Assembly (NCBI RefSeq): GCF_021228235.1
Contig: NZ_JAJQRG010000006.1
Coordinates: 62,001-126,000, forward strand
Origin: Pseudophaeobacter flagellatus
GTDB lineage: Bacteria > Pseudomonadota > Alphaproteobacteria > Rhodobacterales > Rhodobacteraceae
DNA length: 64,000 nt
Reading direction: 5' to 3'
A program made the position numbers and the translations under genes. The notes under the pieces were generated by a model. The model did no database searches. It saw only the letters and a program-made list of their open reading frames with translations, and had not been told where the DNA came from. Within the stretch, counting starts at the first letter, position 1, and the number at the start of each line of letters is the position of its first letter. Of this stretch, positions 46,713 to 57,367 are shown piece by piece.

Positions 46713-47399
46713 CTAGTCGCGTTTGATTTTACTGCGGATCCGCGCCCAGCCGCCCGGTGCCAGAAAAAACGACAGCCCAAACCCGGTGGCAAAACCACAC
46801 AGATCTGCCACCCAGTCCTGTGAGCCGCCAAACAACAGGCCAAACAGCAACTGCACCCCCATAAGAAAGGCAATCAGCGAAAAGGCGCGACTTTGCTGCG
46901 CCCCCACCAGCGAAAGCTGGCGCCACAGGATATAGGTAAAGGCTCCAATCAAGCCATAGACCGCCGGAAAACCACCGATCAATGGTACGCTGGCCTCGAG
47001 AAGGACCGCATAGCCCAGGGCCCCACCAATGGCCGAAAGAAAAAAGATGATCACCATCGCCAGATCCCCCATGACCTCGCCCACCATCTTGCCCATGGCC
47101 AGCACAAAGACACAGACGAACAACGCATGGGTAAAGGCCCCATGTACAAAGGCGTAGGACAGAAACCGGATCAGATGTTCAGTCGGCCATTGTCCTGTCT
47201 CGACCATCCACCAGAATATTTCTGGCGAAAAAGCATAGGATTGAAAGGCCTCCAACCGCCAGCCAATCGCCTCGGGGCCGCCCAGGATACCGCGCTGACC
47301 CAGGGCAAGGACAGCCTCGATCCCCATGATCACCAGCACGAGGGCCACAACTGCGGGCGGCAGCGGATTAACCGGAGAGATATTCGTATCATTGCTCAT
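46713..47399 (-). CDS. rhomboid-family membrane protein, catalytic residues apparently lost
   Basis: This encodes 228 residues with about six TM helices and the rhomboid layout: FLSYAFVHGAFTHALF (TM2 His region), GGFPAVYGLIGAF (TM4) and DWVADLCGFATGFGLSFF (TM6). In active rhomboids TM4 reads G-x-S-G and TM6 carries the catalytic His in a H-x-x-G context. Here the Ser position aligns to F or P and the His position to D. It therefore looks like a pseudoprotease that may bind rather than cut membrane proteins. This reading is by eye and alignment is needed. Confidence 0.75.
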   Translation of the reverse strand: MSNDTNISPVNPLPPAVVALVLVIMGIEAVLALGQRGILGGPEAIGWRLEAFQSYAFSPEIFWWMVETGQWPTEHLIRFLSYAFVHGAFTHALFVCVFVLAMGKMVGEVMGDLAMVIIFFLSAIGGALGYAVLLEASVPLIGGFPAVYGLIGAFTYILWRQLSLVGAQQSRAFSLIAFLMGVQLLFGLLFGGSQDWVADLCGFATGFGLSFFLAPGGWARIRSKIKRD

Positions 47400-47597
47400 G
47401 GATCTTGTCCTCCTTGGGCGGCCTTACCGACCCTTATTTTAACGCTCGGGCCTCGACCTGGACCCTATCCAGGGCGCGCTCTGGATAGGGCCCCCGATAC
47501 CGTCCTGGATACCGCCCGGTGACGCTGCCTGTTGACGCTGCCGAAACCCATGGGTAAGCGACTAGGGACCATAATTCCAGACGGGAGTTACGCCCAC

Positions 47598-48626
47598 ATG
47601 AGCGACACCACCTTCACGCCGCGTGTCTTTTCCGGCATTCAGCCCTCCGGCAACCTGCACCTTGGTAACTACCTTGGCGCCCTGAAGCGTTTTGTCGACT
47701 GGCAAGCCAACGATATCGAAAGCATCTATTGCATGGTTGACCTGCATGCGATCACCGTCTGGCAGGACCCCGCCGATCTGCGTAAGGCCACCCGTGAACT
47801 CTGCGCCGGCTTCATTGCTGCGGGTATCGACCCTGAAAAATCCATCCTGATCAACCAAAGCCAGGTGCCGGAACACGCGCAACTGGCCTGGGTGTTCAAC
47901 TGCGTTGCCCGCATGGGCTGGATGCAGCGGATGACCCAGTTCAAGGACAAGGCCGGCAAGAACGCGCAAAATGCCTCGCTTGGGCTGCTGGCCTATCCCT
48001 CCTTGATGGCGGCAGATATCCTGATCTACCACGCCACCCATGTGCCGGTGGGTGAGGATCAGAAACAGCATCTGGAACTGACCCGCGACATCGCCACCAA
48101 ATTCAACCACGACTATGACGTTGATTTCTTCCCGCTGACCGAACCGGTGATCGAAGGCGCGGCCACCCGCGTGATGAGCCTGCGAGACGGCGTCAAGAAG
48201 ATGTCCAAATCTGACCCCTCTGACGCCAGCCGCATCAACATGACCGACGATGCCGATACCATCGCTAAAAAGATCCGCAAGGCCAAGACCGACCCAGACG
48301 CCCTGCCCAGCGAAGCCAAGGGCCTGGAAGAACGGCCAGAGGCCCGCAATCTGATCAACATCTACGCCGCGCTCAACGAACAAACCGTTGATCAGGTGTT
48401 GGCCGATGTGGGGGGCAAGCAGTTTTCAGAGTTCAAGCCAATGCTGGTGGACTTGGCAGTCGCTAAGCTGGCCCCCATCTCTACCGAGATGGCCCGACTG
48501 ATGCAGCATCAGGATGAGATCGACAAGATCCTGACCCGTGGCTCTGAACGCGCCCGCGCCATCACCGCGCCCATCCTGCGTCAAACCTATGACATTGTCG
48601 GCATGGTGCCCCCCGTCGCCATCTAA
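47598..48626 (+). CDS. trpS: tryptophanyl-tRNA synthetase
   Basis: This encodes 342 residues of a class I synthetase. HIGH-equivalent HLGN is at 21-24 ([12 protein letters not shown]), and KMSKS is intact near 201-205. The start at 47598 ([16 protein letters not shown]) follows an ACGGGAGTTAC ribosome-binding site; the in-frame extension to 47532 is not needed. Two hairpins after the stop end the transcript. Confidence 0.95.
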   Translation: MSDTTFTPRVFSGIQPSGNLHLGNYLGALKRFVDWQANDIESIYCMVDLHAITVWQDPADLRKATRELCAGFIAAGIDPEKSILINQSQVPEHAQLAWVFNCVARMGWMQRMTQFKDKAGKNAQNASLGLLAYPSLMAADILIYHATHVPVGEDQKQHLELTRDIATKFNHDYDVDFFPLTEPVIEGAATRVMSLRDGVKKMSKSDPSDASRINMTDDADTIAKKIRKAKTDPDALPSEAKGLEERPEARNLINIYAALNEQTVDQVLADVGGKQFSEFKPMLVDLAVAKLAPISTEMARLMQHQDEIDKILTRGSERARAITAPILRQTYDIVGMVPPVAI

Positions 48627-48652
48627 GCCCTTGGGTCTGGCTCTCTAAAAGC

Positions 48653-48689
48653 GCCCCGCCTTTAACCTGAAGCGGGGGAAAGGCGGGGC
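48653..48689 (+). terminator. first hairpin after trpS
   Basis: GCCCCGCCTTT (48653-48663) pairs perfectly with AAAGGCGGGGC (48679-48689) around a 15-nt loop. It is directly followed by a canonical terminator. Confidence 0.6.
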
Positions 48690-48706
48690 ACGGCAGAACG
48701 TTTAGA

Positions 48707-48742
48707 AAACCCGCCCAGATATGTCTGGGCGGGTTTCTTTTT
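48707..48742 (+). terminator. Rho-independent terminator after trpS, at the left edge of the accessory island
   Basis: A 13-bp perfect stem (AAACCCGCCCAGA with TCTGGGCGGGTTT, loop TATG) is followed by CTTTTT. Gene content and promoter architecture change immediately to its right. Confidence 0.88.
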
Positions 48743-48876
48743 GCCATTTTGCTTTTTGTCATACCCATCCCCCTTACTTAAGGTGACAGTCTGAAACAGA
48801 CTCAGGGCAATTGATGGCGCGCGAAGCACCGCAATGCCGACCTCTCCGGACAATTCCTGCGTTCGCCCAGAGCGCG

Positions 48877-49182
48877 CTATTCGCGTTGAAAGCTCAATAG
48901 CAGCCTTATCCGGCGGCTTGCTTCTCTTTTGTGAACGCGCGCTTTCGCCGTTTTGAATTTTACGTAGGCCGACTGAAATCTGAGCAAGGCTCGATCGCGT
49001 TCCTCATGAAGGCGGCGAATGGGCGACCTCGGCGCGCCAATGGTGCCGCGATATGGTACTTGATCGACCGGAAACAACGCACGCAATTCGTTCCGTGCCT
49101 TCGCCAGCCTGAAATCGGCATCTACATATCGACGATAGACTGCCGCCAAGAGGCGATAATGTGCGGTTAGTTCTCTGTGCAT
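48877..49182 (-). CDS. small basic protein of unknown function, island gene
   Basis: This encodes 101 residues, rich in Arg and Lys and probably alpha-helical (for example LHEERDRALLRFQSAYVKFKTAKARVHK, a possible coiled coil). The ATG at 49182 has a GGGAGGG ribosome-binding site; an upstream in-frame start at 49233 would overlap the FNR-type site. The site is centred about 57 nt before this ATG, giving a normal short 5' UTR if class II activated. I do not recognise the family. Confidence 0.6.
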   Translation of the reverse strand: MHRELTAHYRLLAAVYRRYVDADFRLAKARNELRALFPVDQVPYRGTIGAPRSPIRRLHEERDRALLRFQSAYVKFKTAKARVHKREASRRIRLLLSFQRE

Positions 49183-49232
49183 CCAACTACCCTCCCTTTC
49201 ACCTATGTTTCCTCGCCGGGATGACCGCCGCA

Positions 49233-49246
49233 TTGACTTTTGTCAG
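49233..49246. promoter_or_regulatory. FNR/FixK-type box a, upstream of the 101-aa gene
   Basis: TTGACTTTTGTCAG is one base off the TTGA-N6-TCAA palindrome and is flanked by CGCA. The centre is about 57 nt from the ATG at 49182. Confidence 0.6.
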
Positions 49247-49596
49247 TCGCCCCCCGCTGGCGCGTCTTCGTCAAATCGCGCACGAAGGCGTGCCACAACA
49301 GCATGCCTGACACAGTCGGACTGATCGTCGACCGCCTCCACCAAACTGTACAGGTCGCGCCGGGTCTGATGCAGCCGGTCGATCAGCGTCAGAACCACCG
49401 GCACAGCGGTTGAGGGCAGCGCCATCTCCTTGCGCAGGTCGCAAAGGAGGCGAATCCGCGCAACGTCGAGGTCGTCATAGAGCGGGCCGGCCTCGCCTAT
49501 TGCTGGTCGCACCCATCCTTCGCGCACCCAAAGACGAAGGTCGCGGCGGGTCAGTCGGCGGATCTCGGCCAAAACCTTCTCTTCCGTATGGCTCAT
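49243..49596 (-). CDS. cbpM: chaperone modulator CbpM
   Basis: This encodes 117 residues. The N-terminal MerR-like helices (LTRRDLRLWVREGWVRP...LYDDLDVARIRLL) and a helical C terminus are typical of CbpM. CbpM binds the J-domain of CbpA and inhibits its co-chaperone and DNA-binding activities. The start overlaps the cbpA stop (ATGA), the standard cbpA-cbpM coupling. Confidence 0.88.
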   Translation of the reverse strand: MSHTEEKVLAEIRRLTRRDLRLWVREGWVRPAIGEAGPLYDDLDVARIRLLCDLRKEMALPSTAVPVVLTLIDRLHQTRRDLYSLVEAVDDQSDCVRHAVVARLRARFDEDAPAGGD

Positions 49597-50543
49597 GACA
49601 TCCTCCGCAATTCGGCCCGCGGGTCAAAACCGGCTTTGTCTCGCCAGCGGCGCGCCAGGTCTTTCAGGTCACCATCGATGTGTTTGGGCAGCACAACTTT
49701 CAGCCGAACGATCTGGTCTCCGGCCTTTCCCTTGGAGCCCTTGATGCCCTTGCCGCGCAGGCGCAAGCGCTGCCCCGAGGACGCGCCCTCGGGAATTGTC
49801 ACCGACACCGATCCCGACACAGTCGGCACATCAACTTTCACGCCCAGAACGGCCTCGTCGAAGGTGATCGGCAACTCCATCTCGATATCGTCGCCGGACA
49901 GGCTGAACACGGGATGCGGGCGCACCGCGACGGTCACAAGCGCGTCTCCCGGTTTGCCCTGGCCAAATCCCGGCGCCCCCTTGCCGCGCAAACGCAGGGT
50001 CTGGCCGTCCTTCAGGCCCGGTGGAATGCTGATATCGATATCGTTCCCATCCGGCATAGTAACGCGCCGTTTCGTGCCGCGAGCGGCATCAAGGAACTCG
50101 ACCTCGAGGTGATAGCGCAGGTCCTGGCCGCGGGCGTGCATCTCCTGGCGAAAGCCGCCCCGTCCCTGACCACCGGTGCTGCGGCCGAAGAATTGCGAGA
50201 AGATGCCTCCAAGATCGTCCTCGCCCATCGCAGCACCAGAACCGGTTCTGGGGTCATATCGGTGACCGCCTTCCCGGCCTGCATATTGGTGGTAATACTG
50301 GCGTTCCGGCCTCTCTTGTCCGCTCGCGTCGATCTCGCCCGCATCAAAGCGGCGCCGCTTTTCGGGGTCGGAGAGGAGACCATGGGCGGCTGAGACGGCC
50401 TTGAACCGATCCTGCTTGGCTGCGTCGTCCGGGTGCAGGTCGGGATGCAAATCCTTGACCAGCTTACGATAGGCTTTCTTGATTTCCCCCTGCGTCGCGG
50501 TCTTGGACACGCCAAGTATCTTGTAGGGATCTGAATTCATCAT
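49593..50543 (-). CDS. cbpA: DnaJ-class co-chaperone CbpA
   Basis: This encodes 316 residues. The J-domain (6-70) has HPD at 33-35. It is followed by a G/F-rich stretch (about 95-140) and two DnaJ C-terminal beta domains; there is no zinc finger, so it is the CbpA class. It stimulates DnaK under stress and in stationary phase. It lies 152 bp downstream of hsp20 on the same strand. A repeated Met starts the frame; the second Met may be the real start. Confidence 0.92.
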   Translation of the reverse strand: MMNSDPYKILGVSKTATQGEIKKAYRKLVKDLHPDLHPDDAAKQDRFKAVSAAHGLLSDPEKRRRFDAGEIDASGQERPERQYYHQYAGREGGHRYDPRTGSGAAMGEDDLGGIFSQFFGRSTGGQGRGGFRQEMHARGQDLRYHLEVEFLDAARGTKRRVTMPDGNDIDISIPPGLKDGQTLRLRGKGAPGFGQGKPGDALVTVAVRPHPVFSLSGDDIEMELPITFDEAVLGVKVDVPTVSGSVSVTIPEGASSGQRLRLRGKGIKGSKGKAGDQIVRLKVVLPKHIDGDLKDLARRWRDKAGFDPRAELRRMS

Positions 50544-50695
50544 TCTCTGCTGGCCGGGCGACTGTTCTGCAACCGACCGAAGCCCTCCTTTGCCTTATGC
50601 AGCGGGCGCGTTGCCCGCCGCACCTCAGTCTCAGTCTGCCCGAGCGTTGGTCGTTAACTCTCAAGCGGCCCTGTCACGCGCCCCCTGGCCTTGAC

Positions 50696-51151
50696 CTAGG
50701 CCACCGGGGTTTGCGGCAGCTTAACAGTCAGCACTCCGTTCTTGAAGCTGGCCTCGGCCTTTTCGCCATCGACGCCTGGGGGCAGCGGGATCCTGCGATA
50801 TATCGCGCCGTAGCTGCGCTCGGAGAGGTAGTATCCCTTCTTCTCCTCCTGCCGCTCAATCTTCTTCTCACCCTTCACGGTCAGAAACTCGTCACTGACA
50901 GAAACCTCGATATCCGACATGTCCATACCGGGAAGTTCAATCGATACTTCGACGCGATCCTTGGTTTCGACCATGTCGGATTTGGCCTCTCCGCCAACCC
51001 ATGGCCAATCGAGATCGCCTGCACGGGTCCAAAAGCTTTCGAACACGCGATTCATTTCACGCTGCAGACTGGAAATGGCGTTCTGATCGTCGGTCTTCGG
51101 TTCGGGCGCATGATCTTTGCGCGCCCAAGGAATCAAATCTTTGATCTGCAT
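50696..51151 (-). CDS. Hsp20 family small heat-shock protein
   Basis: This encodes 151 residues with an alpha-crystallin domain (about 55-150), including VEVSIELPGMDMSDIEVSVSD and the closing GVLTVKLP. The short N-terminal region has the W-rich segment FWTRAGDLDWPW. It holds unfolding proteins for refolding by the DnaK system, matching the cbpA-cbpM genes downstream. A strong GGAGG ribosome-binding site precedes the ATG. Two FNR-type boxes lie in the 263-bp divergent region, the nearer centred about 163 nt upstream. Confidence 0.93.
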   Translation of the reverse strand: MQIKDLIPWARKDHAPEPKTDDQNAISSLQREMNRVFESFWTRAGDLDWPWVGGEAKSDMVETKDRVEVSIELPGMDMSDIEVSVSDEFLTVKGEKKIERQEEKKGYYLSERSYGAIYRRIPLPPGVDGEKAEASFKNGVLTVKLPQTPVA

Positions 51152-51307
51152 GTGTTTTTCCTCCTTCCGGTATGGGCAGCGCGCCCAGGATCAAGATCCC
51201 GTCACTGTCATTTCTTCGGCTTGTCCTCTTGTGGGCAGCCGATCACGATACAGAGGACGCCACCCGCTCCAGCAGATCAATGATACCTCCCAGCTGCCAC
51301 GCCGCCA

Positions 51308-51321
51308 TTGATCGCTGTCAA
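51308..51321. promoter_or_regulatory. FNR/FixK-type box b, hsp20/flavodoxin divergent region
   Basis: TTGATCGCTGTCAA is a full match to TTGA-N6-TCAA. It lies 57 bp (centre to centre) from box c, and could serve either direction. Confidence 0.7.
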
Positions 51322-51364
51322 GGCATTGCCGCGTGACAGCTCGCAACGCCGGTCTCCGATCCGA

Positions 51365-51378
51365 TTGACAGCCGTCAA
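51365..51378. promoter_or_regulatory. FNR/FixK-type box c, upstream of the flavodoxin gene
   Basis: TTGACAGCCGTCAA is a full match. The centre is about 43 nt from the flavodoxin ATG, closer than at the other island genes, so its geometry differs. Confidence 0.7.
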
Positions 51379-51414
51379 TGCCGCCGCAGCCGAAGCGATC
51401 TAGAGAGGAGAGTC

Positions 51415-51963
51415 ATGAAAATCCTCGTCGCCTACGCCTCGACCGATGGTCAAACCCGCAAGATTTGCCGCGTCGCAGCGGATTGGCTTGCGGATGCGGG
51501 TCATATGGTCGAACTCCTGCCGCTTGCCGATGCCGATGACATTGACCTGGCACGCTTTGATGCGGTGTTGCTGGCAGCATCGGTCCATATCGGGCACTAT
51601 CAAAAGGCGCTGACGGAGTTTTGCGCCAAACGCGCCGACACTCTGTCTGCGTTGTCCAGTCTGTTCCTCTCGGTCTCGCTTGCCGCTGCGGGTCACGAAG
51701 CCGAAGACTGGCAGGAACTGGACAAAATTCTGACCAATTTCACCTTAGCCACCGGCTGGACCCCCAATCGGATCGAACAGTTGGCCGGTGCCTATAAGCC
51801 CTCTGATTACGATGTTTTCCGCCGTTTCGTGATGCGCCGCATCCTTGCGAACAAGGATCCGTCAGCGGATCTTTCCGCTGATATCGAGTATACCGACTGG
51901 ACAGCGCTCAATACGGTTCTGGCCGATTGGACTGCGTCCTCGGTGGCCGACGACAGGGATTGA
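51415..51963 (+). CDS. flavodoxin-domain protein, HemG-like
   Basis: This encodes 182 residues. The FMN-binding loop is YASTDGQTRKI at 7-17, and LLAASVHIGHYQ (about 52-63) is the second FMN-contacting loop. The C-terminal YDVFRRFVMRRILA matches HemG-type menaquinone-dependent protoporphyrinogen IX dehydrogenases, which allow haem synthesis without oxygen. That would fit an oxygen-limitation island, but a general flavodoxin role is possible. AGAGAGGAGAG precedes the ATG. Confidence 0.8.
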   Translation: MKILVAYASTDGQTRKICRVAADWLADAGHMVELLPLADADDIDLARFDAVLLAASVHIGHYQKALTEFCAKRADTLSALSSLFLSVSLAAAGHEAEDWQELDKILTNFTLATGWTPNRIEQLAGAYKPSDYDVFRRFVMRRILANKDPSADLSADIEYTDWTALNTVLADWTASSVADDRD

Positions 51964-51975
51964 CTCCTCGGTGCA

Positions 51976-51989
51976 TTGATCGCCGTCAA
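51976..51989. promoter_or_regulatory. FNR/FixK-type box d, upstream of the acs-pdh-acp operon
   Basis: TTGATCGCCGTCAA sits in an extended CATTGA-N6-TCAATG palindrome. The centre is about 60 nt from the operon ATG at 52043. Confidence 0.75.
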
Positions 51990-52042
51990 TGCGGCCTCCC
52001 CCGGCCCACCCAAGTCTGGTCAATGAGGAGGAGCTTCCGTCG

Positions 52043-53730
<1,688 letters not shown>

Positions 53731-53734
<4 letters not shown>

Positions 53735-55728
53735 GCGCGCTCGACAAACCCAAACTTGACCGGAATCATGTTCTTGCGCTGCTCCGCGATATGATCCGCG
53801 TCCGCCGTTTCGAAGACAAATGTGCCGAGCTATACACCCAAGAAAAAATCCGTGGCTTCCTGCATCTCTATGACGGAGAAGAGGCAATTGCCGCCGGGGT
53901 TATCCCGGCTCTCGGACCGCTGGACCGGGTCGTCACCACCTATCGCGAGCACGGGCACGCGCTGGTGCGCGGCGTACCCATGACAAAAATCATGGCCGAG
54001 ATGTATGGCAAGGCCGAAGGCTGCTCAGGCGGGCGCGGCGGGTCGATGCATGTTTTTGATGCCGACACCAATTTCTACGGCGGCAACGCCATCGTGGGCG
54101 GTGGTCTGCCGTTGGCGACGGGCCTCGCGCTGGCGGACAGGATGCAGGGTGCGGACACGGTGACGGCCTGTTTCTTTGGCGAGGGCGCCGTGGCGGAAGG
54201 CGAATTTCACGAGGCGATGAACTTGGCCACGCTCTGGTCGCTGCCGGTTCTGTTCGTCTGCGAGAACAACGGCTACGCGATGGGTTCGGCGCTGGCCCGG
54301 ACCGAGTCGGAAACCGATATCCACCAGAAGGCCGCCTCCTACGGACTGGAGGCGCGCCAGGTCGATGGCATGGACGTCGTCGCCGTCGAGGCAGCTGCGC
54401 GCCAGGCCATCGGCAAGATCCGCGAGACCGGCAAACCGACGTTCATCGAGTGCAAGACCTACCGGTTTCGCGCGCATTCCATGTTCGACGCGCAGCTTTA
54501 CCGCGACAAAGCCGAAATCGAGGAGTGGCGCAAGCACGGCCCGATCGTCCGTTTCCAAGGCTGGCTGCGGGAGAACCACCTGATCCACGAAAGCGACGTG
54601 GCCCAGATTGAAGCCGATGCCGATGCCGAAATCGCCGGAGCCGTAGCTTTTGCCGAGGGTGCAACATGGGTGCCGGTCGAACAACTGGCACAGAACGTGC
54701 ATGGCCCCGCGCCCGTGCCGCCAGAGCCAACGACGCCCTCGGGTGCGCTGGTGGAAATCACCTACCGCGAGGCGGTGAAGCAGGCGATCCGCGACGCGAT
54801 GATCCGCGACGACAGGGTCTTTCTGATGGGTGAGGATGTGGGGGCCTATGGCGGCTGCTACGCGGTCTCGAAAGGCCTGATGGCGGAATTCGGAGAGGAC
54901 CGGATCCGCGACACACCACTGTCGGAAAGCGGGTTCACTGGCGCGGGCATCGGCGCGGCGGCGGCCGGGATGCGGCCAGTCGTCGAACTGATGACCGTCA
55001 ATTTCTCGCTGCTGGCCCTCGACCAAATCATGAACACGGCGGCGACGATCCGGCACATGTCGGGCGGGCAATTCGGCGTCCCGCTGGTGATCCGCATGGC
55101 GACCGGGGCGGGCAAGCAACTGGCGGCGCAGCATTCGCACAGCCTGGAGGGATGGTATGCGCATATTCCGGGGCTGAAGGTGCTGGCCCCAGCCACGCTG
55201 GAGGATGCGCGCGGCATGTTGTGGACAGCGCTGGAAGATCCCGACCCGGTGCTGGTCTTCGAGAACGTGATGCTTTACAACATGACCGGCAAGATCGACA
55301 GCAACGCCGGTGCGGTCGATATTTCCAGGGCAGTTGTGCGGCGCGAGGGGCGCGACCTGAGCCTCATCACCTATGGCGGATCGCTGTTCAAGACGCTGGC
55401 GGCCGCGAAGCTCCTGGCCACAGACGGCATCGAGGCCGAGGTCATCGACCTGCGCAGCCTGCGCCCGCTGGATGACGCGGTGATCATGGCCTCTGTTGCC
55501 AAGACGCGCCGCGCGCTGATCGTGGACGAGGGCTGGCGTAGCGGATCATTGGCCGCCGAGATCTCGGCCCGGATCATGGAACAGGCCTTCTGGTCGCTTG
55601 ATGCGCCGGTGGGGCGAGTCTGCTCGGCAGAAGTCCCGATCCCCTATCCCAAACACCTGGAAGACGCCGCGATACCGCAAGCGCCAGACATCGTGGCCGC
55701 CGCACGCGCAATGTTGGGGCGGGCCTGA
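53731..55728 (+). CDS. fused 2-oxoacid dehydrogenase E1 (alpha-beta)
   Basis: This encodes 665 residues, one chain joining E1 alpha (about 1-325) and E1 beta (about 345-665) through a Pro-rich linker ([13 protein letters not shown]). The TPP motif in the alpha part is GEG...NN (150-152 and 179-180), where GDG is usual. The beta part has [10 protein letters not shown] and the [14 protein letters not shown] helix. The sequence style is pyruvate or acetoin dehydrogenase. E1 alpha and beta are usually separate genes in alphaproteobacteria. The stop shares one base with the E2 ATG. Confidence 0.9.
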
Positions 55729-56915
55729 TGGGTATCTTCGCCATGCCGTCGCTCGGGGCCGACATGGAGGCCGGCACGCTGGTCGAGTGGCTGGTGAAAC
55801 CCGGTGACGAGGTACATCGAGGCGACGTGGTTGCAGTGGTCGAGACCCAGAAGGGCGCCATCGAGATCGAATGTTTCCAAGATGGCAGTGTGCTGGAATT
55901 ACAGGCCGATCTGGGGGCAACCCTGCCCGTGGGCGCGCCGCTGGCGCTGATCTTGGGCCCCGGCGAGACTGCGCCGGAACCGAAAGAGCCCAAAGCGCCT
56001 GCGGTTGCCGCCAAACCGGAAGTCGCACCAAGGCCTGCTGTTGCCGACAAACCCGAAGCCGTGCCCGGTCCAGCGGTTGCGGCACCCCTGCCCTGCGGTG
56101 CTACCCCTGCCTCGCCCGCCGCGCGCCTGCGGGCCCGTGAACTGGGCATCGACCTGGCGACGGTCAGCGGAAGCGGTCCGGCGGGTGCCATTCTGCTAGC
56201 GGATCTGGAGGCACGAGAGCCGGACGCAATGAGGGTGCAGACCACCGCGCCGATGGCGGAAATGCGCAGGGCGATCGCAGCGGCGATGGTGCGGTCCAAG
56301 CAGACAATTCCGCATTTCTACCTGTCTCAGACCATAGACATTCAATCCGCGCGCGCGTGGCTGGAAACCCGGAACGCAGATCGGTTGCCCTCGGATCGGC
56401 TGCTCTTGGGGGCGCTGTTCGTCCGGGCCACGGCGCTGGCTGCCGCAAAGGTGCCGTCGGTGAACGGGCAATGCGTCGACGGCACTTTTCACCCCTCTGA
56501 CCGGATAAACACCGGTATCGCCGTGGCCTTGCGGGGCGGCGGCCTGGTCGCGCCGGCGCTGATCGACGCGGGCGCAATGTCGGTCGATGAGACGATGGCG
56601 GGCCTGCGCGACCTGGTCTTGCGCGCGCGGGCCGGGCGGCTCCGATCCTCGGAACTGACTGAAGGTACGATCACGATTTCCAGCCTCGGCGCGGTCGGGG
56701 CCGAGGCGATGGCCGGCGTGATCTTTCCGCCGCAGGTCGCGCTGGTCGGCCTGGGGGCGCCCAAGCTGCGCCCATGGGTGGTGAACGGCGCGGTTGTGCC
56801 ACGGACCGTTGTCACCCTGACCCTGTCCGTCGATCACCGCGTCAGCGACGGTCGGCAGGCCGGGCGCTTCATCGCCGAGTTCCAATCCCATATCGCATCG
56901 CCGGAGACACTATGA
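55728..56915 (+). CDS. dihydrolipoamide acyltransferase (E2)
   Basis: This encodes 395 residues. A single lipoyl domain (1-75) has the lipoylated Lys at K42 (ETQKGA). An Ala/Pro-rich linker (about 82-122) is followed by a peripheral-subunit-binding domain (SPAARLRARELGIDLATV) and a catalytic domain ending with H370 and D374 in DHRVSDG. It would transfer the acyl group from E1 to CoA. No E3 (dihydrolipoyl dehydrogenase) gene follows; it must be supplied from elsewhere, or the complex works differently. Confidence 0.92.
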   Translation: MGIFAMPSLGADMEAGTLVEWLVKPGDEVHRGDVVAVVETQKGAIEIECFQDGSVLELQADLGATLPVGAPLALILGPGETAPEPKEPKAPAVAAKPEVAPRPAVADKPEAVPGPAVAAPLPCGATPASPAARLRARELGIDLATVSGSGPAGAILLADLEAREPDAMRVQTTAPMAEMRRAIAAAMVRSKQTIPHFYLSQTIDIQSARAWLETRNADRLPSDRLLLGALFVRATALAAAKVPSVNGQCVDGTFHPSDRINTGIAVALRGGGLVAPALIDAGAMSVDETMAGLRDLVLRARAGRLRSSELTEGTITISSLGAVGAEAMAGVIFPPQVALVGLGAPKLRPWVVNGAVVPRTVVTLTLSVDHRVSDGRQAGRFIAEFQSHIASPETL

Positions 56916-57154
56916 CCAAGGCAGACATTCGCACCGCTTTCATCGAAGAGCTGATCGCCATCGCACCCGACATCGACCCGGCCACCCTGGGCGAGGACGA
57001 TCACCTGCAGGACGATCTGGAACTCGACTCGATGGATGTCCTGAACCTGGTGACGGCCCTGCATCGAAGGCTGAATGTCGACATCCCGGAAACGGATTAT
57101 CCGCAGATCGCCAGCTTGGCGCTTGCGGTGTCCTATCTGGCCGCCCGGATATAG
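56912..57154 (+). CDS. stand-alone acyl carrier protein
   Basis: This encodes 80 residues. The phosphopantetheine attachment Ser is S40 in ELDSMDVLNLV, inside the acidic helix II typical of ACPs. It overlaps the E2 stop (ATGA), so it is co-translated with the dehydrogenase. A carrier protein in this operon is unusual and suggests that the acyl group made by the ligase or by E1-E2 may be moved on a carrier rather than, or as well as, CoA. No matching synthase is adjacent. Confidence 0.88.
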   Translation: MTKADIRTAFIEELIAIAPDIDPATLGEDDHLQDDLELDSMDVLNLVTALHRRLNVDIPETDYPQIASLALAVSYLAARI

Positions 57155-57192
57155 TGAACAACGACGACCGCTCACCTGAATTGCGTCGGACC

Positions 57193-57206
57193 TTGACCGT
57201 CGTCAA
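57193..57206. promoter_or_regulatory. FNR/FixK-type box e, upstream of the alcohol dehydrogenase gene
   Basis: TTGACCGTCGTCAA is a full match, 168 nt (centre) before the dehydrogenase ATG. This is longer than at most other genes and implies a leader of more than 100 nt if class II. Confidence 0.65.
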
Positions 57207-57367
57207 TGCGGCGCGGATCTTTCGCCGGGAAAGTCGAACGGCGGTTTCAGAACGCCAAAGGAACGACCCGACCTTCTATTTTGCCACCCCTCCCGAAGGG
57301 TCTCTCATCTTGAAGGGGTCCATAACTGATGCGGTCATATAGGCCGCCAACCAAAGTAAAGACATCT

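Noticed and set aside
50544-50695. an FNR-type box expected between hsp20 and cbpA
   Set aside because: Nearest candidates had more than two mismatches in the TTGA/TCAA half-sites, so cbpA is taken to be read from the hsp20 promoter or an unrelated one.
57154-57342. 62-codon frame after the ACP gene
   Set aside because: It spans FNR-type box e and has no good ribosome-binding site or protein-like features; it is more likely leader DNA of the dehydrogenase gene.
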